This document shows, in pieces, positions 1 through 9,087 of a DNA stretch of 29,910 nucleotides. This DNA comes from Fragilaria crotonensis. Taxonomy: Eukaryota; Bacillariophyta; Fragilariophyceae; Fragilariales; Fragilariaceae. Every line of letters starts with the position of its first letter. Positions within the stretch are counted from its first letter, which is position 1. The translations under genes were made by a program, and so were the position numbers. The stretch is from NCBI GenBank assembly GCA_022925895.1, contig JAKSYS010000727.1, forward strand, positions 1-29,910, given 5' to 3'. The notes beneath the pieces are model-generated. The model was not told the DNA's origin and did no database searches. It saw nothing but the letters and a program-made list of their open reading frames with translations.

Positions 1-1192
1 GGTGTCATCAAAACCATCCGTGATCGTTTATGGTGCTTCAGATACGCAAAAGGTGGAACACCTGTTGCAAGTGTCCTCGCGCGGTGAAACGACATAACGT
101 GAGAGCATCGAAACAGCAACCAATATATCGACTCGTCCAAGCTCACAAATCCACCTGAGCACTCCAATGAGGCTTTGTAATATTGTCCGCGTTTGGGGTC
201 TAACTCTCGACTGGTCTAACTCCGGTCGATAACCTTGTGATAGCGGTGTCGTCACTGGGTAGGGAGTGCCTGATCGACAAGGTCGAGTTCGGCTTCCACA
301 TCCGAGACAGCTTGCTTGACGTAGGCTTCTGATGACATTGCCCAACGAGGCTTCTCAGGGTCTTCGGCCCCTTCGATGTAAAATTTACTGACCTGTGATC
401 CCAGATAAGTATCTGGTTCCTTCACACTGCCAGGTTTTAAAGTATAGCACGACGCAAGGTAATCCATGGATACTTTCGGCTCATGATCGACAATTAAGAT
501 ATCATCCGTATACACTAAGATATAGGACCAATACCTAAATCCATCCGGCTTTGTTCGGGGCTTCATCCAAACATCTGGGTCGGCCTTACATGAGGTGTAA
601 CCATGATCGCGAAGCGTTGCTGCCATATGGTCGCGCCAGGCCTTGCCTGAACTTCGTAGACCGTACAATGCTCTCGTGATCACCACAACCCGACCCTCTT
701 TATCGGACCCAAACTCCTTCCCTGCGATAGTGTAAACCTTCTCGGCTGCATTAGCATTCAAGTAGGCTCCACTGATATCGGCACTTAGAATGTCAAGATC
801 ATTTAAGGCCGCAATCAGGAACGCAATCCGAATGCTATCCCGAGAAACAACACTGCAAACGTTATGTCCTTTGGAGGCTCATTGGTGACCACCAGCTACA
901 TAACGCCTTTCTTTCCAGGGTCATTTTACATCAAAGATCATGTGGCAATCGATCTTCTGATAACCAATGGGTGCCTTGTTATCTTCTGGAAAGGTGAAAG
1001 CACATCCAATATTCCGCATCTCCTTTTCGATCGCTCGCTGCCAAAAGTCAGTACCAGACTCACGATCGAATTGAGTGCTTCGCTGACGGATTTAGGTAAA
1101 CGGATTCCGTACTGTGAGTCCTTGCCCAGTAGCGCGACTTCACTTTCCGAATTATCCTGTCTCTTTTCCGAAGCGTATGCCTGGCCCACCAA
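1..1192 (-). pseudogene. pol: Element A reverse transcriptase and start of RNase H (broken)
   Basis: RNA-dependent DNA polymerase part of Gag-Pol. Recognisable minus-strand pieces, in order: the block DFWQRAIEKEMRN (about 1040), DCHMIFDVK (about 940), SVVSRDSIRIAF (about 840), LSADISGAYLNA with the first catalytic Asp (about 770), ALYGLRSSGKAW, KADPDVW, the active-site box at 501-512, then TTPLSQGYRPELDQ and IGVLRWICELGRVDIL, which lead into the copia RT-RNase H connection. The active-site box reads YTDD rather than YVDD. Stops and frame changes near 1110, 910 and 235 break the reading frame. Homologous to 9840-11166 of element B. The rest of RNase H lies outside the window. Confidence 0.9.
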
Positions 1193-2129
1193 GCAAAGGC
1201 CGGTTCTTCGAGGATCTTATTAGCGAGGGCGTATTCTGCAACCTCCACTGGATTGGATTCTTTGATGTCCTTTAAAGGCACCCAAGAAGATGTACCATCC
1301 TTCCAACTTATAAGGAGCTTCCATCCTTTAGTTGTCCGGCGAGGGCGTAGGATACCATTTCGTCCGACCTCCATGCCGTCATCCTTCGTCACAGCAGAAC
1401 CGTCCTTCTTGTGGTCCGTTATCTCGCTCAATATAGAGTAAGAGTTCCCTTCATCAACTTGTGAATAGAGGTTCTCGGCAATCATATTAGCAGTGAATAC
1501 ATCCGTCGCTCCATCTGGAAACTCCACTTCATACTCACGAGTGTCCAGTATAGGATTATGTTTCGCCTACCCATCGGATTGCCGTCGGCATCTCGTTTCC
1601 TCCCAATCACTTTAGCTTTGGTTACTGTCCCCATGTTTGGAAGCAGCACCTCGGCTGTAAGGTATTCGTCATACGCTTCTGGTGTGTAGTTGTCAGCCTC
1701 AGGCGCGGAAGCTTCGGGCTCGGCTGGATCGAAGTCCATGTCATGGTCAGGTAAGAAGATGTCATCCGGGACTTCAGGGTAGAGCCCGGTGAGTTCAGGC
1801 TCTAGCTCCTCATCTTTGAGCGAGTCCCCAATCCGCGACTTGACCTCCTCGTCCAACTCGACAATCCGTGACTGCACAACGGGGTTCGCAATGTCATCTT
1901 CAGTCAGGGCCGAAACTGTCGACCTAGCCAACACTTTGCAAGATGCTGGCAATATCCAGAATGTCATTGGACTACCGACGTCGTGCGCTACGCCGATCCA
2001 TCTTCCGAGCTTCTTGGCATCACCAGGGAACTGTACTGCAGGATCATGGTACCAGACAAGCTGAAACCAATCAAACTGCGCGTATTCACTGATGTCGGGG
2101 GTATTTCCTTCAACAATCTCACTGGGCAC
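1060..2129 (-). pseudogene. pol: Element A integrase C-terminus, acidic linker and chromodomain-like module (broken)
   Basis: The minus-strand frame from 2129 reads the tail of integrase (LGRWIGVAHDVGSPMTFWIL, shared with B and D), then an acidic linker rich in D, E and P with the block YTPEAYDEYLTAEVLLP. A frame change near 1545 leads into a frame holding MEFPDGATDVFTANMIAENL and, at 1225-1434, a module with core GWKLLISWKDGTSSWVPLKD and NPVEVAEYA, compared here to a chromodomain. It continues into EEPAFAWW and KSRYW, which precede RT in all members of this lineage. Not usable as a gene because of the indels. Assignment rests on alignment by eye to B and D. Confidence 0.85.
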
Positions 2130-2790
2130 TCTTCTTGAAGCGTTGGCATGTCATGAGCTGTGAGTCGCCTTATAGAGGCAACCCATTCGCACAGAAATCC
2201 CACAGTCTTTCGGTGATCGCGCCCGTAAGCTCGCTTTCTTGATTCCCGACTTGATGTCACGAATTGCTGCTTCGGCTCTATTCTGCCAACCACTATATGG
2301 TTCGGTCACACGTTGCTTGATCCGGTATTCAGAGGCAACAGCAGCAAACCGTCCCTTTGTTTCTGCCTTCGCACCATCTGAAACCAGTTCCCTCGGTACA
2401 CCGACGCTCCGAATAACTTCATTGAGTGCCTCTGCTGCTTCGGCTTCTTTCTTCATAGGAAGAAGAGGTCGTAGCCAGCACCGTTTGTGAAGATCTGAGC
2501 GCACTTGTTACCTCGCAGAGATTTGGTTGTCGCAAACATGGTGTCGGTATAAAAGCGTGTGCGTTGGGAAACGCAGATGCGATTGACGAGTCCTGTACCG
2601 ACGTTCCACTGGGTGGATGACCCGTCTTATTCCATTCTGGTAGTTGCCGTCAATGTACGATGGGCCGTGTCAAGACCAATCCCCACCTTCGTGATAAAGT
2701 TTCCTTTGTCAAGGTAGGTCCTCGGTCTTTACTCGATAAACCAGCGATACGACGCTTCCTCAGAGAAAGGGCAAATAGGGTCTACAGGTT
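2130..2790 (-). pseudogene. pol: Element A integrase core (broken)
   Basis: Retroviral-type DDE integrase fold. Reading minus, LSRRWGIGLDTAHRTLTATT at about 2635-2705 is the helix-turn-helix-like block seen in B and D. After a frame shift, TDTMFATTKSLRG follows with the first catalytic Asp near 2543. The second Asp is in LVSDGAKAE and the catalytic Glu in QNRAEAAIRDIKSG, 34 residues later. No H-x4-H / C-x2-C zinc finger is visible upstream. At least three frame changes and in-frame stops make it dead. Confidence in identity is high; the exact N-terminal boundary is uncertain. Confidence 0.85.
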
Positions 2791-3682
2791 GCTCGTCTAA
2801 TCCGTCCCCATTCGCAGTCGATCTGGTTCACAGCAGCCACTAGTCGAGTGCCGAGGAGAGCGTCTTCGGCCAACTCAATGGGATCATGTGATCGCTCCAG
2901 TCGTGCGCCACTGCGATACAACGTTCATGCAAACGTGGGGTCTTTCGGGAGGTATCCGCCTCGCTCGTACAGCAGTTGCTGGTGCATGAGCGGGTCTTGT
3001 CACTCGTATCGCAGTCACAGAACGCGCCGCAGCGCAGCGGCTTCCGACGCTGCGAACTTATGCGAGTAGGGCTCCCATGGTGCGTCTTCTGTGAGCGTGA
3101 CCGATTGTATGAGGCCCGCTTGGTATCGTTCCACCTCTTCTGCCGTGGGACGCCGTGTTGTCAAATGCGAGATGACTCCATTCAACTCCAACGGTAGATC
3201 AAGGCCCCAGGGATAGAAATGGAATGTGTAGACGACGCATCAAACTGTATTGGCGCATCATTTACTATGTTACCAGCGGCCCGCAATTGGTTCGGACACA
3301 GAAGAGACTCAGTGAGTTTGTCACCAAAGTACAAAGCTTCATGGATTACTAGCATCCATGCTTCTCCGTTTGTCGGATTCTCCCAGACAGTCATAACAGA
3401 CGCAATCGGGACTTCCTGGATGGCAGGTAAATCATCTGAGAAAGGAAATACATTTACCTTTTCTCCTGTTAGTGCCAACACTGTGGTGTTGGAGCCGGCA
3501 CAAGATGTGTCAGCGTGAGAATCCAGTGAAGTACGCTCGAAGTTGGCGACTTGCTCGGGATGTCGTCGAACTTTGCTGATGAAGCGGGAATGCATTCGTC
3601 GCACAGTCCTGGACTCTGATTGCAAGGTACTATGTGGCCCGGTCTCTGAAGCGCATTCGCTTGTAGAGCCGGAGCACACTAG
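2790..3682 (-). pseudogene. pol: Element A aspartic protease and protease-integrase linker (broken)
   Basis: Starts directly after the gag UGA (3683-3685) in the same frame. The active-site box is LDSHADTSCAGSN, with the catalytic Asp codon at about 3523-3521. It is followed by the lineage blocks VIHEALYFGDKLTESLLCPNQLRA and DAPIQFDASSTHSISIPG. The frame is lost near 3187; in another frame GVISHLTTRRPTAEEVERYQ and DAPWEPYSHKFAA match B at about 7750-7870. The Gly of the usual D-S/T-G triad is His, as in B and D. The first AUG after the stop is 29 codons downstream (RRMHSRF), still upstream of the active site. Beyond about 3010 the linker is poorly preserved. Confidence 0.85.
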
Positions 3683-3685
3683 TCA
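3683..3685 (-). promoter_or_regulatory. Element A gag stop UGA-CUA, candidate readthrough site
   Basis: Seen directly: minus-strand codons ...AAA GCC TGA CTA GTG, with the protease frame continuing open in the same phase. UGA followed by CUA is the best-known leaky context for termination in eukaryotes. That it is used here is inference, supported by the same arrangement in B (7315-7317) and D (21964-21966). Confidence 0.55.
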
Positions 3686-5066
3686 GGCTTTCGCCTTCTT
3701 GCTCTTACTACCGTTCGAGCCGAATTGGGAGCCAGCATTTGAGCTAGTGCTCGTCTTCGAGTTCTCGGTAGTATCTTCAGTTTCATCTTCATCTCCCGAG
3801 CCGTTCTCACGTTCTGACTTCAGCTTTGCCAGCTTTCTCTTGTTCTTGCGATCTTTTCTCTTGTCCTTCTTCTTCTTCCTTGCTTCGTCCCTGTATTTCT
3901 GCACACGTCGCTTATCTTCCGAAGACAAAGATTTGTATTGTTCATCGCTATACGCTCCACCTTTAATTTTATCTACCAGTGCACTCTTCCCAACTCCGTC
4001 TGTGACAACCGATGAGATATGTCTCTCGGCTTTTGATTGAGCTGCCAGGTTTTGCACAACTGTGCTGAGGTACTGTTGACATTCCTCGAAGTCCCCCATT
4101 TTGATCGGGTCACCAAGGACAATTGCTTTTCCAGTGTTTAGGAGAGGATCTCGGATACCCTTAAGGAAATCCGTGACCTTCTTGGATTCAGAGACTGGTT
4201 CCTCGAGGTCCATCAGTTCGTTGTGCGCAGCCTGGTGCAAAGTCACATAACTTGCGAAGGTGAACCCCTTTCTCGGTCCCAGATAGACAGAGCTAGCCAA
4301 AGAGGCGTAAGCTGCTTGCTTTCGAGTTAATTTGGCTGATGTCCCCTCCGCTTGAGTCTTCAACGCAAGAACCGCCGCTCTTCCATCCTTGGCTTTGTCA
4401 AAACGCTTGATAAAACTCCACCCTGGACCATCGACGACCAAAGGCTTAAATTCATCGTACAACGTCCTGTTGTCGAGATCAAAATGAGCTCCACTAAGGG
4501 CAGTTGTCGCGATCAACTTTTCTTGAACCGATGCATACTCGGAAGTGCGGATTTCATCTGTTACCTCGGTGTGCTCTCGAACTAGGTAAGAGAGTGGAGT
4601 TAGTGCCGCCCTTTACTCGGCCGAGGTATGTCGTGAATAGTTCCCAGAACTTCGTCCATTTGACAAGATCTGTTAACTTCTCAGGCTTCTGGATCTCGGT
4701 ATCCTCCGTTGCCCGCTTATAATCCTTGTCGGCTTGCATACGCGCGAGTGTTTCCGTCATCACAGCCTCTGTGAAGGACTGGACAGATGGATTCTCTACT
4801 CCGATGCAGCGCTGGGCTAGTACCCAATAGCGCATGGCCTTCAACTTCGTAAGCGACGAAAGGATCCTGACTTGAGCCGCAGGAGCTGCATCTGGGACCT
4901 TCCACGCCTCAAGGTGCTTGGGCAACTTGTCGAGGTCTTCGTTTTGGACCGTCGCGAGATCGAGGACAGTGAGAAATCCGTTCTCAGCGATGGCAGTCCT
5001 GGTGGCAACGTTGATGCCAATGCGGCCAAGAGCCGTTCGGAATGCAGCTTGAGGGTTGTTTGCCAT
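3683..5066 (-). pseudogene. gag: Element A gag (one frameshift)
   Basis: Structural capsid protein. Start chosen at 5066 (MANNPQAAFRTALGRIGI) because the longer frame upstream is leader sequence and B starts at the equivalent place. The frame breaks near 4600 and resumes as SYLVREHTEV, giving about 460 residues in all. Shared with B and D: the block around WSFIKRFDKAKDGRAAVLAL, ECQQYLS, and YSDEQYKSLSSEDKRRVQKYR near 3952. There is no CCHC zinc knuckle; instead a very basic K/R tract (RKKKKDKRKDRKNKRK) followed by an acidic stretch and the tail SSNAGSQFG. Ends in UGA followed by CUA, in frame with the protease. Confidence 0.9.
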
Positions 5067-5176
5067 GGTGAGATAACGGTGGTAGCTATAGGTAACGTGA
5101 TAGGAATCAGGGGAAGTGAGTAATTCGAACATAGAGTGATCTTGAAAACACAAGCCCCGATGACCGATACACAGGA

Positions 5177-5196
5177 GTTAGGGGTTAGGGGTTAGG
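5177..5196 (+). repeat. Short TTAGGGG tandem in element A leader
   Basis: Two full TTAGGGG units plus a partial third, lying between the element A gag start and its primer site. It resembles telomeric TTAGGG but has a 7-base period and is very short, so it is probably chance or polymerase slippage. Confidence 0.4.
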
Positions 5197-5494
5197 ACTC
5201 ATTCGCACGGTGTCCTTCCCGCTTTTCGCAGGTATTCGAATCACGAACTGCACCGAAACCTTGCATGCTATCGAGCATGCTATGATGTGCAACGACACAT
5301 CAACTTTCTCCCCTACCATCGGAGCTTTCCTTTATCGTCGTGGTCCCCTCCTCCGTGGGATCCTCCAACGCATACTCGAATCTGCGCGTGGCAGGTCGCA
5401 CAAATAATCCGAAGGTATGCCCCTTAACACTCGTCAATGTCAGCACTCTTCAGCTCGGGAACGACATCATCAAACACAATCGTACACAATGCAT

Positions 5495-5507
5495 AACTGG
5501 GTCTGAT
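5495..5507 (-). promoter_or_regulatory. Element A candidate primer-binding site
   Basis: The 13-base core (plus strand AACTGGGTCTGAT) is identical to 23756-23768 of element D and sits the same distance from the LTR (9 bases). The flanking sequences of A and D differ, so conservation points to a functional site. On the element strand it does not begin with TGG, so it is not the complement of a tRNA CCA end. The complement looks like an anticodon-arm strand. Primer tRNA not identified. Confidence 0.55.
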
Positions 5508-5516
5508 GAACTGAAT

Positions 5517-5695
5517 AATGTTGACCAATAGCACTAAGAATCTGACTACACAGTAGTCGATTGATAGCTAGCTCGGCATGTAACATGATTGTCTATTTGA
5601 TGTTAAGGAAATTGTGAGTACACCATACAGTTTACCACCTTGTCCGATACGCACTGCAACGGAACCGTAGTACCGTACACCAGTAAGGTACTACA
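5517..5695 (-). repeat. Element A candidate 5' LTR
   Basis: The left boundary is set by analogy with D, where the LTR begins 9 bases beyond the shared primer-site core. The right boundary is the TGTAGTACC start on the minus strand at 5695. A dyad GTAGTACC / GGTACTAC lies at 5667-5674 and 5687-5694, in the first part of the LTR. About 180 bp, close to the 228 bp of D. The partner LTR is off the window, so the ends are provisional. Confidence 0.4.
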
Positions 5696-5912
5696 GGACA
5701 ATACTAGGTGCTTACGGTCCCCAGAAATCACATGAAATGCACCGAGAAACTCCATGAATGTCCTGACATACTATGACCTACGTAAATGCTACGTATAAAA
5801 CTTGCGGATGATCCCAAACAATTGGCGACGAGTTTGTTTGTGGAAATATCACAATATCTCCAATATAACAACTCAAGAAGGCACTTTTCCCAACATTCCA
5901 ACATCTTCGACC
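5696..5912 (+). other. Sequence between element A LTR and element B gag
   Basis: About 217 bases upstream of the B start codon. An LTR for B is expected here, but I find no stretch repeated downstream of the B pol end (11453-11825). It therefore holds either a truncated or replaced B 5' end or the B leader only. TATAAAAC at about 5794-5801 could be a core promoter. No gene seen. Confidence 0.4.
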
Positions 5913-7317
5913 ATGGATGACGACGAGCAGTCCGAGGAGTTCACCGAGGCACTCGTTTACATTGGTTTCAACAGGGTCACCGCAGAGGCAATCGTTGCGC
6001 AGGGATTTACTTCCCCGTTGACGCTTCTGACCGTCTCGGAAGACAGTCTCTCCGAGATGACGAGGCAGGTTGCAAGGAACAACCCACGTCAAGGAGTTAA
6101 CTTTCCCTTCGTCAGCGTTAACCTCCTTAAAGGTTTTCGCCATTGGACTGCTTCGCAGATTCGATGTGGACTCGAGGCGAACTCGGAGGATTTCTCGAGG
6201 GCCAAGGCGGAGGAGGCGGTGGATAGGATGCAGGAGGAGAAGAAGTTGCTGGATGGCATGGATGCCATGACTCCAAGGAAGCCGGAGGTGCTCAAGAACC
6301 TCAGCTTGTGGGTTAAGTGGTGGGAGTCATGGGACAACTACATCTACCACTTCCGAGCTGAGGCGAGATGTCCGTTGTCCTACATTCATCGAGCGCACAC
6401 GGAGGTGACGAACGAAGTGCGGGACGTCGAGTACGATGATTTGGACGACCATTTGGTCAACAATACCGTGCTCGAAGGCCAGCATTACGCCATCGACAAC
6501 AAGCGATACTATGCAGAGTTCAAGAGTTATATCTCGGACGGACATGGTTGGACCTTTATCAAGCACTTCGATGCCAAGAAGGATGGTCGCGGCGCAGTTC
6601 TTGCTCTCAGGAAGCAGTGTGAGGGTGAGAGCCAACATGACTATCAAGGCGAAGGCTTATGCGAAGCTCGGTGCGTCCCAGTTCACTGGACATCGACGCA
6701 ATTGGACGTTTCAGCATTATGTCCAAGCTCACCAGGAAGCTCACGCAGAGCTGGAGCTGGTGGGTGAGGCCGTTCCCGAGACGAAGAAGGTTCAGGATTT
6801 CTTGGCGAATATCAAGGATCCGACTCTGCAGATGGGTGTGACGCATTGCTTTGGTGAGCCTGAGAAGCTCAAGTCGTTTGAAAGCTGTCAGCAGTATCTT
6901 TCGACGCTAGCGACGACGACGCGGGCCTACAAGGATGCTGGGAGTGCGGCAAGGAGCGTAAGCTCCGCGTCGACCGGCGCCGGTTCCAAGTCGCCGGGTG
7001 GCAAGGGAACCAAACGCAAGGGTGGCAAGAAGCAAACAAACACCAAAGGATACTCCAATGAGGAGTGGTGGGCTATGTCTGATGCCGAGCGGGCTGCGGT
7101 CGTTAAGGCACGCAAGGAAGCCGGCGGCAAAGGCAAGAAGAAAGCCAAGAAGGAACGCCAATCTTCTGTCTCTGGCGTTGATTCCGGGGACGGAAACGGG
7201 GACGGTAATGCCCCAACTCCAACGTCAGCGTCGGCGAACGCTGGCGACCAGTTTGGGAGGAGAGCCCACTCTGGCGGGAGTGGAAACCGAGGCGGCGGAA
7301 ACGCCAACTCGGACTGA
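5913..7317 (+). pseudogene. gag: Element B gag (one frameshift near 6627)
   Basis: Capsid protein, about 468 residues. Start chosen at MDDDEQSEEFTEALVYIGF (5913): the preceding 37 codons in frame are leader-like and have no counterpart in A or D. The frame shifts at about 6627 (GES then NMTIKAKAYAKLG). Shared blocks with A: WTFIKHFDAKKDGRGAVLAL, SCQQYLSTL, YSNEEWWAMSDAERAAVVKAR. There is no zinc knuckle; nucleic-acid binding probably comes from the Lys-rich runs (GTKRKGGKK, GKGKKKAKK). The C-terminus is SANAGDQFGRR followed by a Gly/Asn/Ser tail. Ends UGA-CGC with pol open in the same frame. Confidence 0.9.
7315..7317 (+). promoter_or_regulatory. Element B gag stop UGA-C, candidate readthrough site
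   Basis: Codons AAC TCG GAC TGA CGC AAG GTC CTA ATG: the protease frame is open and in phase straight after the stop. An AUG follows four codons later, so reinitiation is an alternative in this copy. Same arrangement in A and D. Confidence 0.5.
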
Positions 7318-7970
7318 CGCAAGGTCCTAATGGTCACCGCTAGCACCGCTGAGCGCGTGATCAAGGCCATGTCAAGCGGAGCATGTGTGGACAGGTCCGA
7401 AATGGACTCGCATGCGGATACCTGTGTTGCGGGATGCAACATGGTGGTGTTGGAGGATACTGGTCAAACAGTTAGTGTAACTCCATTCACCTCAGAGTAT
7501 AATGCTCTGAAAGGGATCCCCATTGTGTCGGCGGCAACAGCGTATGATTGCCCGACTGATGGGGAGACATATTTGTTGATCTTCAACGAATGTTTATTCT
7601 TAGGAGAACGGTTACCTGTATCACTCCTTTGTCCCAATCAACTAAGAGCCTTTGGGCTTTCTGTTCGTGATACCCTCAGCAATTCGATGCTGACTCACCG
7701 CACGATATATCCTTCCCGGATTCGAAACTGCGGATTCCCTTGGAGATGGAGGGCGTGGTCTCGTACTTTACATCGAGGCGACCAACTGACGACGAGATTG
7801 CCAACTGCTCGCGGCTGGAAATGACGTCTGACGCGGCGTGGGATCCTAGATCTCCACACTTCCGTCAGGCTGAGAACCAACTCCGCGAGCGAAGCGACTT
7901 CAACGTCTCAATGGTCAGCACCACGATGCAGCTTTCGGGGACAGGAACGCGGGAAACCTGCACGAAGTGA
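7318..7970 (+). pseudogene. pol: Element B protease and linker to integrase (broken)
   Basis: Retropepsin-type aspartic protease that would process Gag-Pol. The active-site box is MDSHADTCVAGCN with the Asp codon at 7405-7407; His stands where D-S/T-G proteases have Gly. It is followed by PIVSAATAYDCPTDGETYLL, LFLGERLPVSLLCPNQLRAFG and, after a one-base loss in a C run near 7687, QQFDADSPHDISFPDSKLRI and GVVSYFTSRRPTDDEIANC. The same order occurs in A and D. The frame ends at 7970, while the integrase frame overlaps it from about 7920. The His variant is conserved across the lineage, so it is not simple decay. Confidence 0.87.
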
Positions 7971-9087
7971 TGAGTTTGATGACCTGAGGGAAATTTTGGC
8001 TGTCGCGAGTGCAGACGACGGCTTACTGGCGGAGCGAATCGAGGAAATGGTGCAAGTCTCAGGCGGTGACTTGAGAGGAGATGGGATCTGCATGATTGGT
8101 TCGGAGCACGAACTCTATGCAGTGGCGACGTCGTCGCCTGATTCCGTCATCACGAAGGAGGTCCTGGCGAAACGTTGGGGGTTGGGATTGGAGACCGCGA
8201 AGCGAACGCTGGAGGTGACGACGCAAGTCGGAGTAAGAAAGTACGTGCACCCAGTGTCGCGGCGATTCAAGACGAGGCAACAGGCTATACGTTACCCAAG
8301 GTTGTCGGGGAAATTTTACACCGATACGATGTTCTCTCCGACGACGTCGTTGCGTGGATACACTTGTGCCCAGGTCTTCACCGACGGGTACGGATACGAC
8401 GAGTTCTACCCTTTGAAAACGAAGGCGGACGCCTCCCGGGGACTACTCGGTTTCATCCAAGAGTCTGGGGTTCCGGGTTGGCTGATTTCGGATGGCGCCT
8501 TGGAGCAACGAACGAGACATTGGCAGGACGTCGTTCGCGACTACCAGATCCGCCAAACGCTGACGGAGCCGTATAGCCCGTGGCAAAACAAGGCGGAGAG
8601 TTCCATTCGCGCTATCAAGCGTGGAATTCGTCGGTTCATGCAAGCCGAAGGATCACCAAAGCGAACTTGGTGCTTCTGCGGCGAATGGTACGCTGGAACG
8701 AGGAGACTGACGGCGCATGATACGCCGGTTTTGAATGGTCGAGTTCCGGCGGAGAGGGTGGATGGTGACACGCCCGACATCTCGATGTACGTCCAGTTCA
8801 GTTGGTACCAATGGGTACATTACATGGACCATGACGGAGAAGTGAAGCTTGGTCGTTGGTTGGGACCGGCAAGAGGGATTGGGAGCGGCAACTGCCATTG
8901 GGTATTGCCAATCTCCTGCCGTCCAATCGCAAGGTCAACGGTCTTTCTGATCGGAGACGAGATCGAACGAATGCAGCACACGATTGAGGCAAAGGAACGC
9001 TTCGACGAACAGGTGCAAGACAAGATTGGCGACAGTAAACGCCAATCAGACGTCGACGACGACTTCGACGGGTGTTCCCTCGATTGA
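7971..9087 (+). CDS. pol: Element B integrase
   Basis: DDE strand-transfer enzyme that joins cDNA to the host chromosome. The frame is open from about 7920. At 8164-8226, LAKRWGLGLETAKRTLEVTT is a helix-turn-helix-looking block; no HHCC zinc finger precedes it. Catalytic residues: Asp in FYTDTMFS, Asp in WLISDGALE (55 residues later), Glu in QNKAESSIRAIKRG (34 later). The C-terminal part has WYAGTRRLTAHDTP, DTPDISMYVQFSWYQWV and LGRWLGPARGIG, followed by SCRPIARSTV. It ends in an out-of-frame acidic linker at 9087. This is the best-preserved integrase of the lineage in the window. Confidence 0.9.

Larger units (their letters stand above)
1..5695 (-). mobile_element. Element A: decayed Ty1/copia retrotransposon, 3' end outside window
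   Basis: On the minus strand the order is candidate 5' LTR, primer site, gag, protease, integrase, reverse transcriptase, RNase H, which is the Ty1/copia order (integrase before RT). The copy runs off the left edge inside RNase H. The frame breaks near 4600 and 3187, several times between 3187 and 2130, and near 1545, 1110 and 235, so it cannot make a full polyprotein. Residue-level similarity to B and D is clear in every domain, so A, B and D form one lineage. No second LTR is in the window, so the insertion cannot be dated. Confidence 0.93.

Noticed and set aside
864-1441. Plus-strand frames opposite element A RT
   Set aside because: Shadows of the RT and chromodomain-like region on the minus strand, where homologous residues align with B and D.
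2848-3197. Plus-strand open frames of about 73 codons each
   Set aside because: They lie opposite the broken protease-integrase linker of element A, whose minus-strand residues can be matched to element B. The plus frames have no recognisable motif.
5177-5196. Interstitial telomere
   Set aside because: Fewer than three units, with a 7-base period; too short to be a telomere remnant.
6907-7442. Minus-strand open frames opposite element B gag
   Set aside because: Antisense shadows of the Lys/Gly-rich gag end; Leu/Pro-rich composition follows from the complementary strand.
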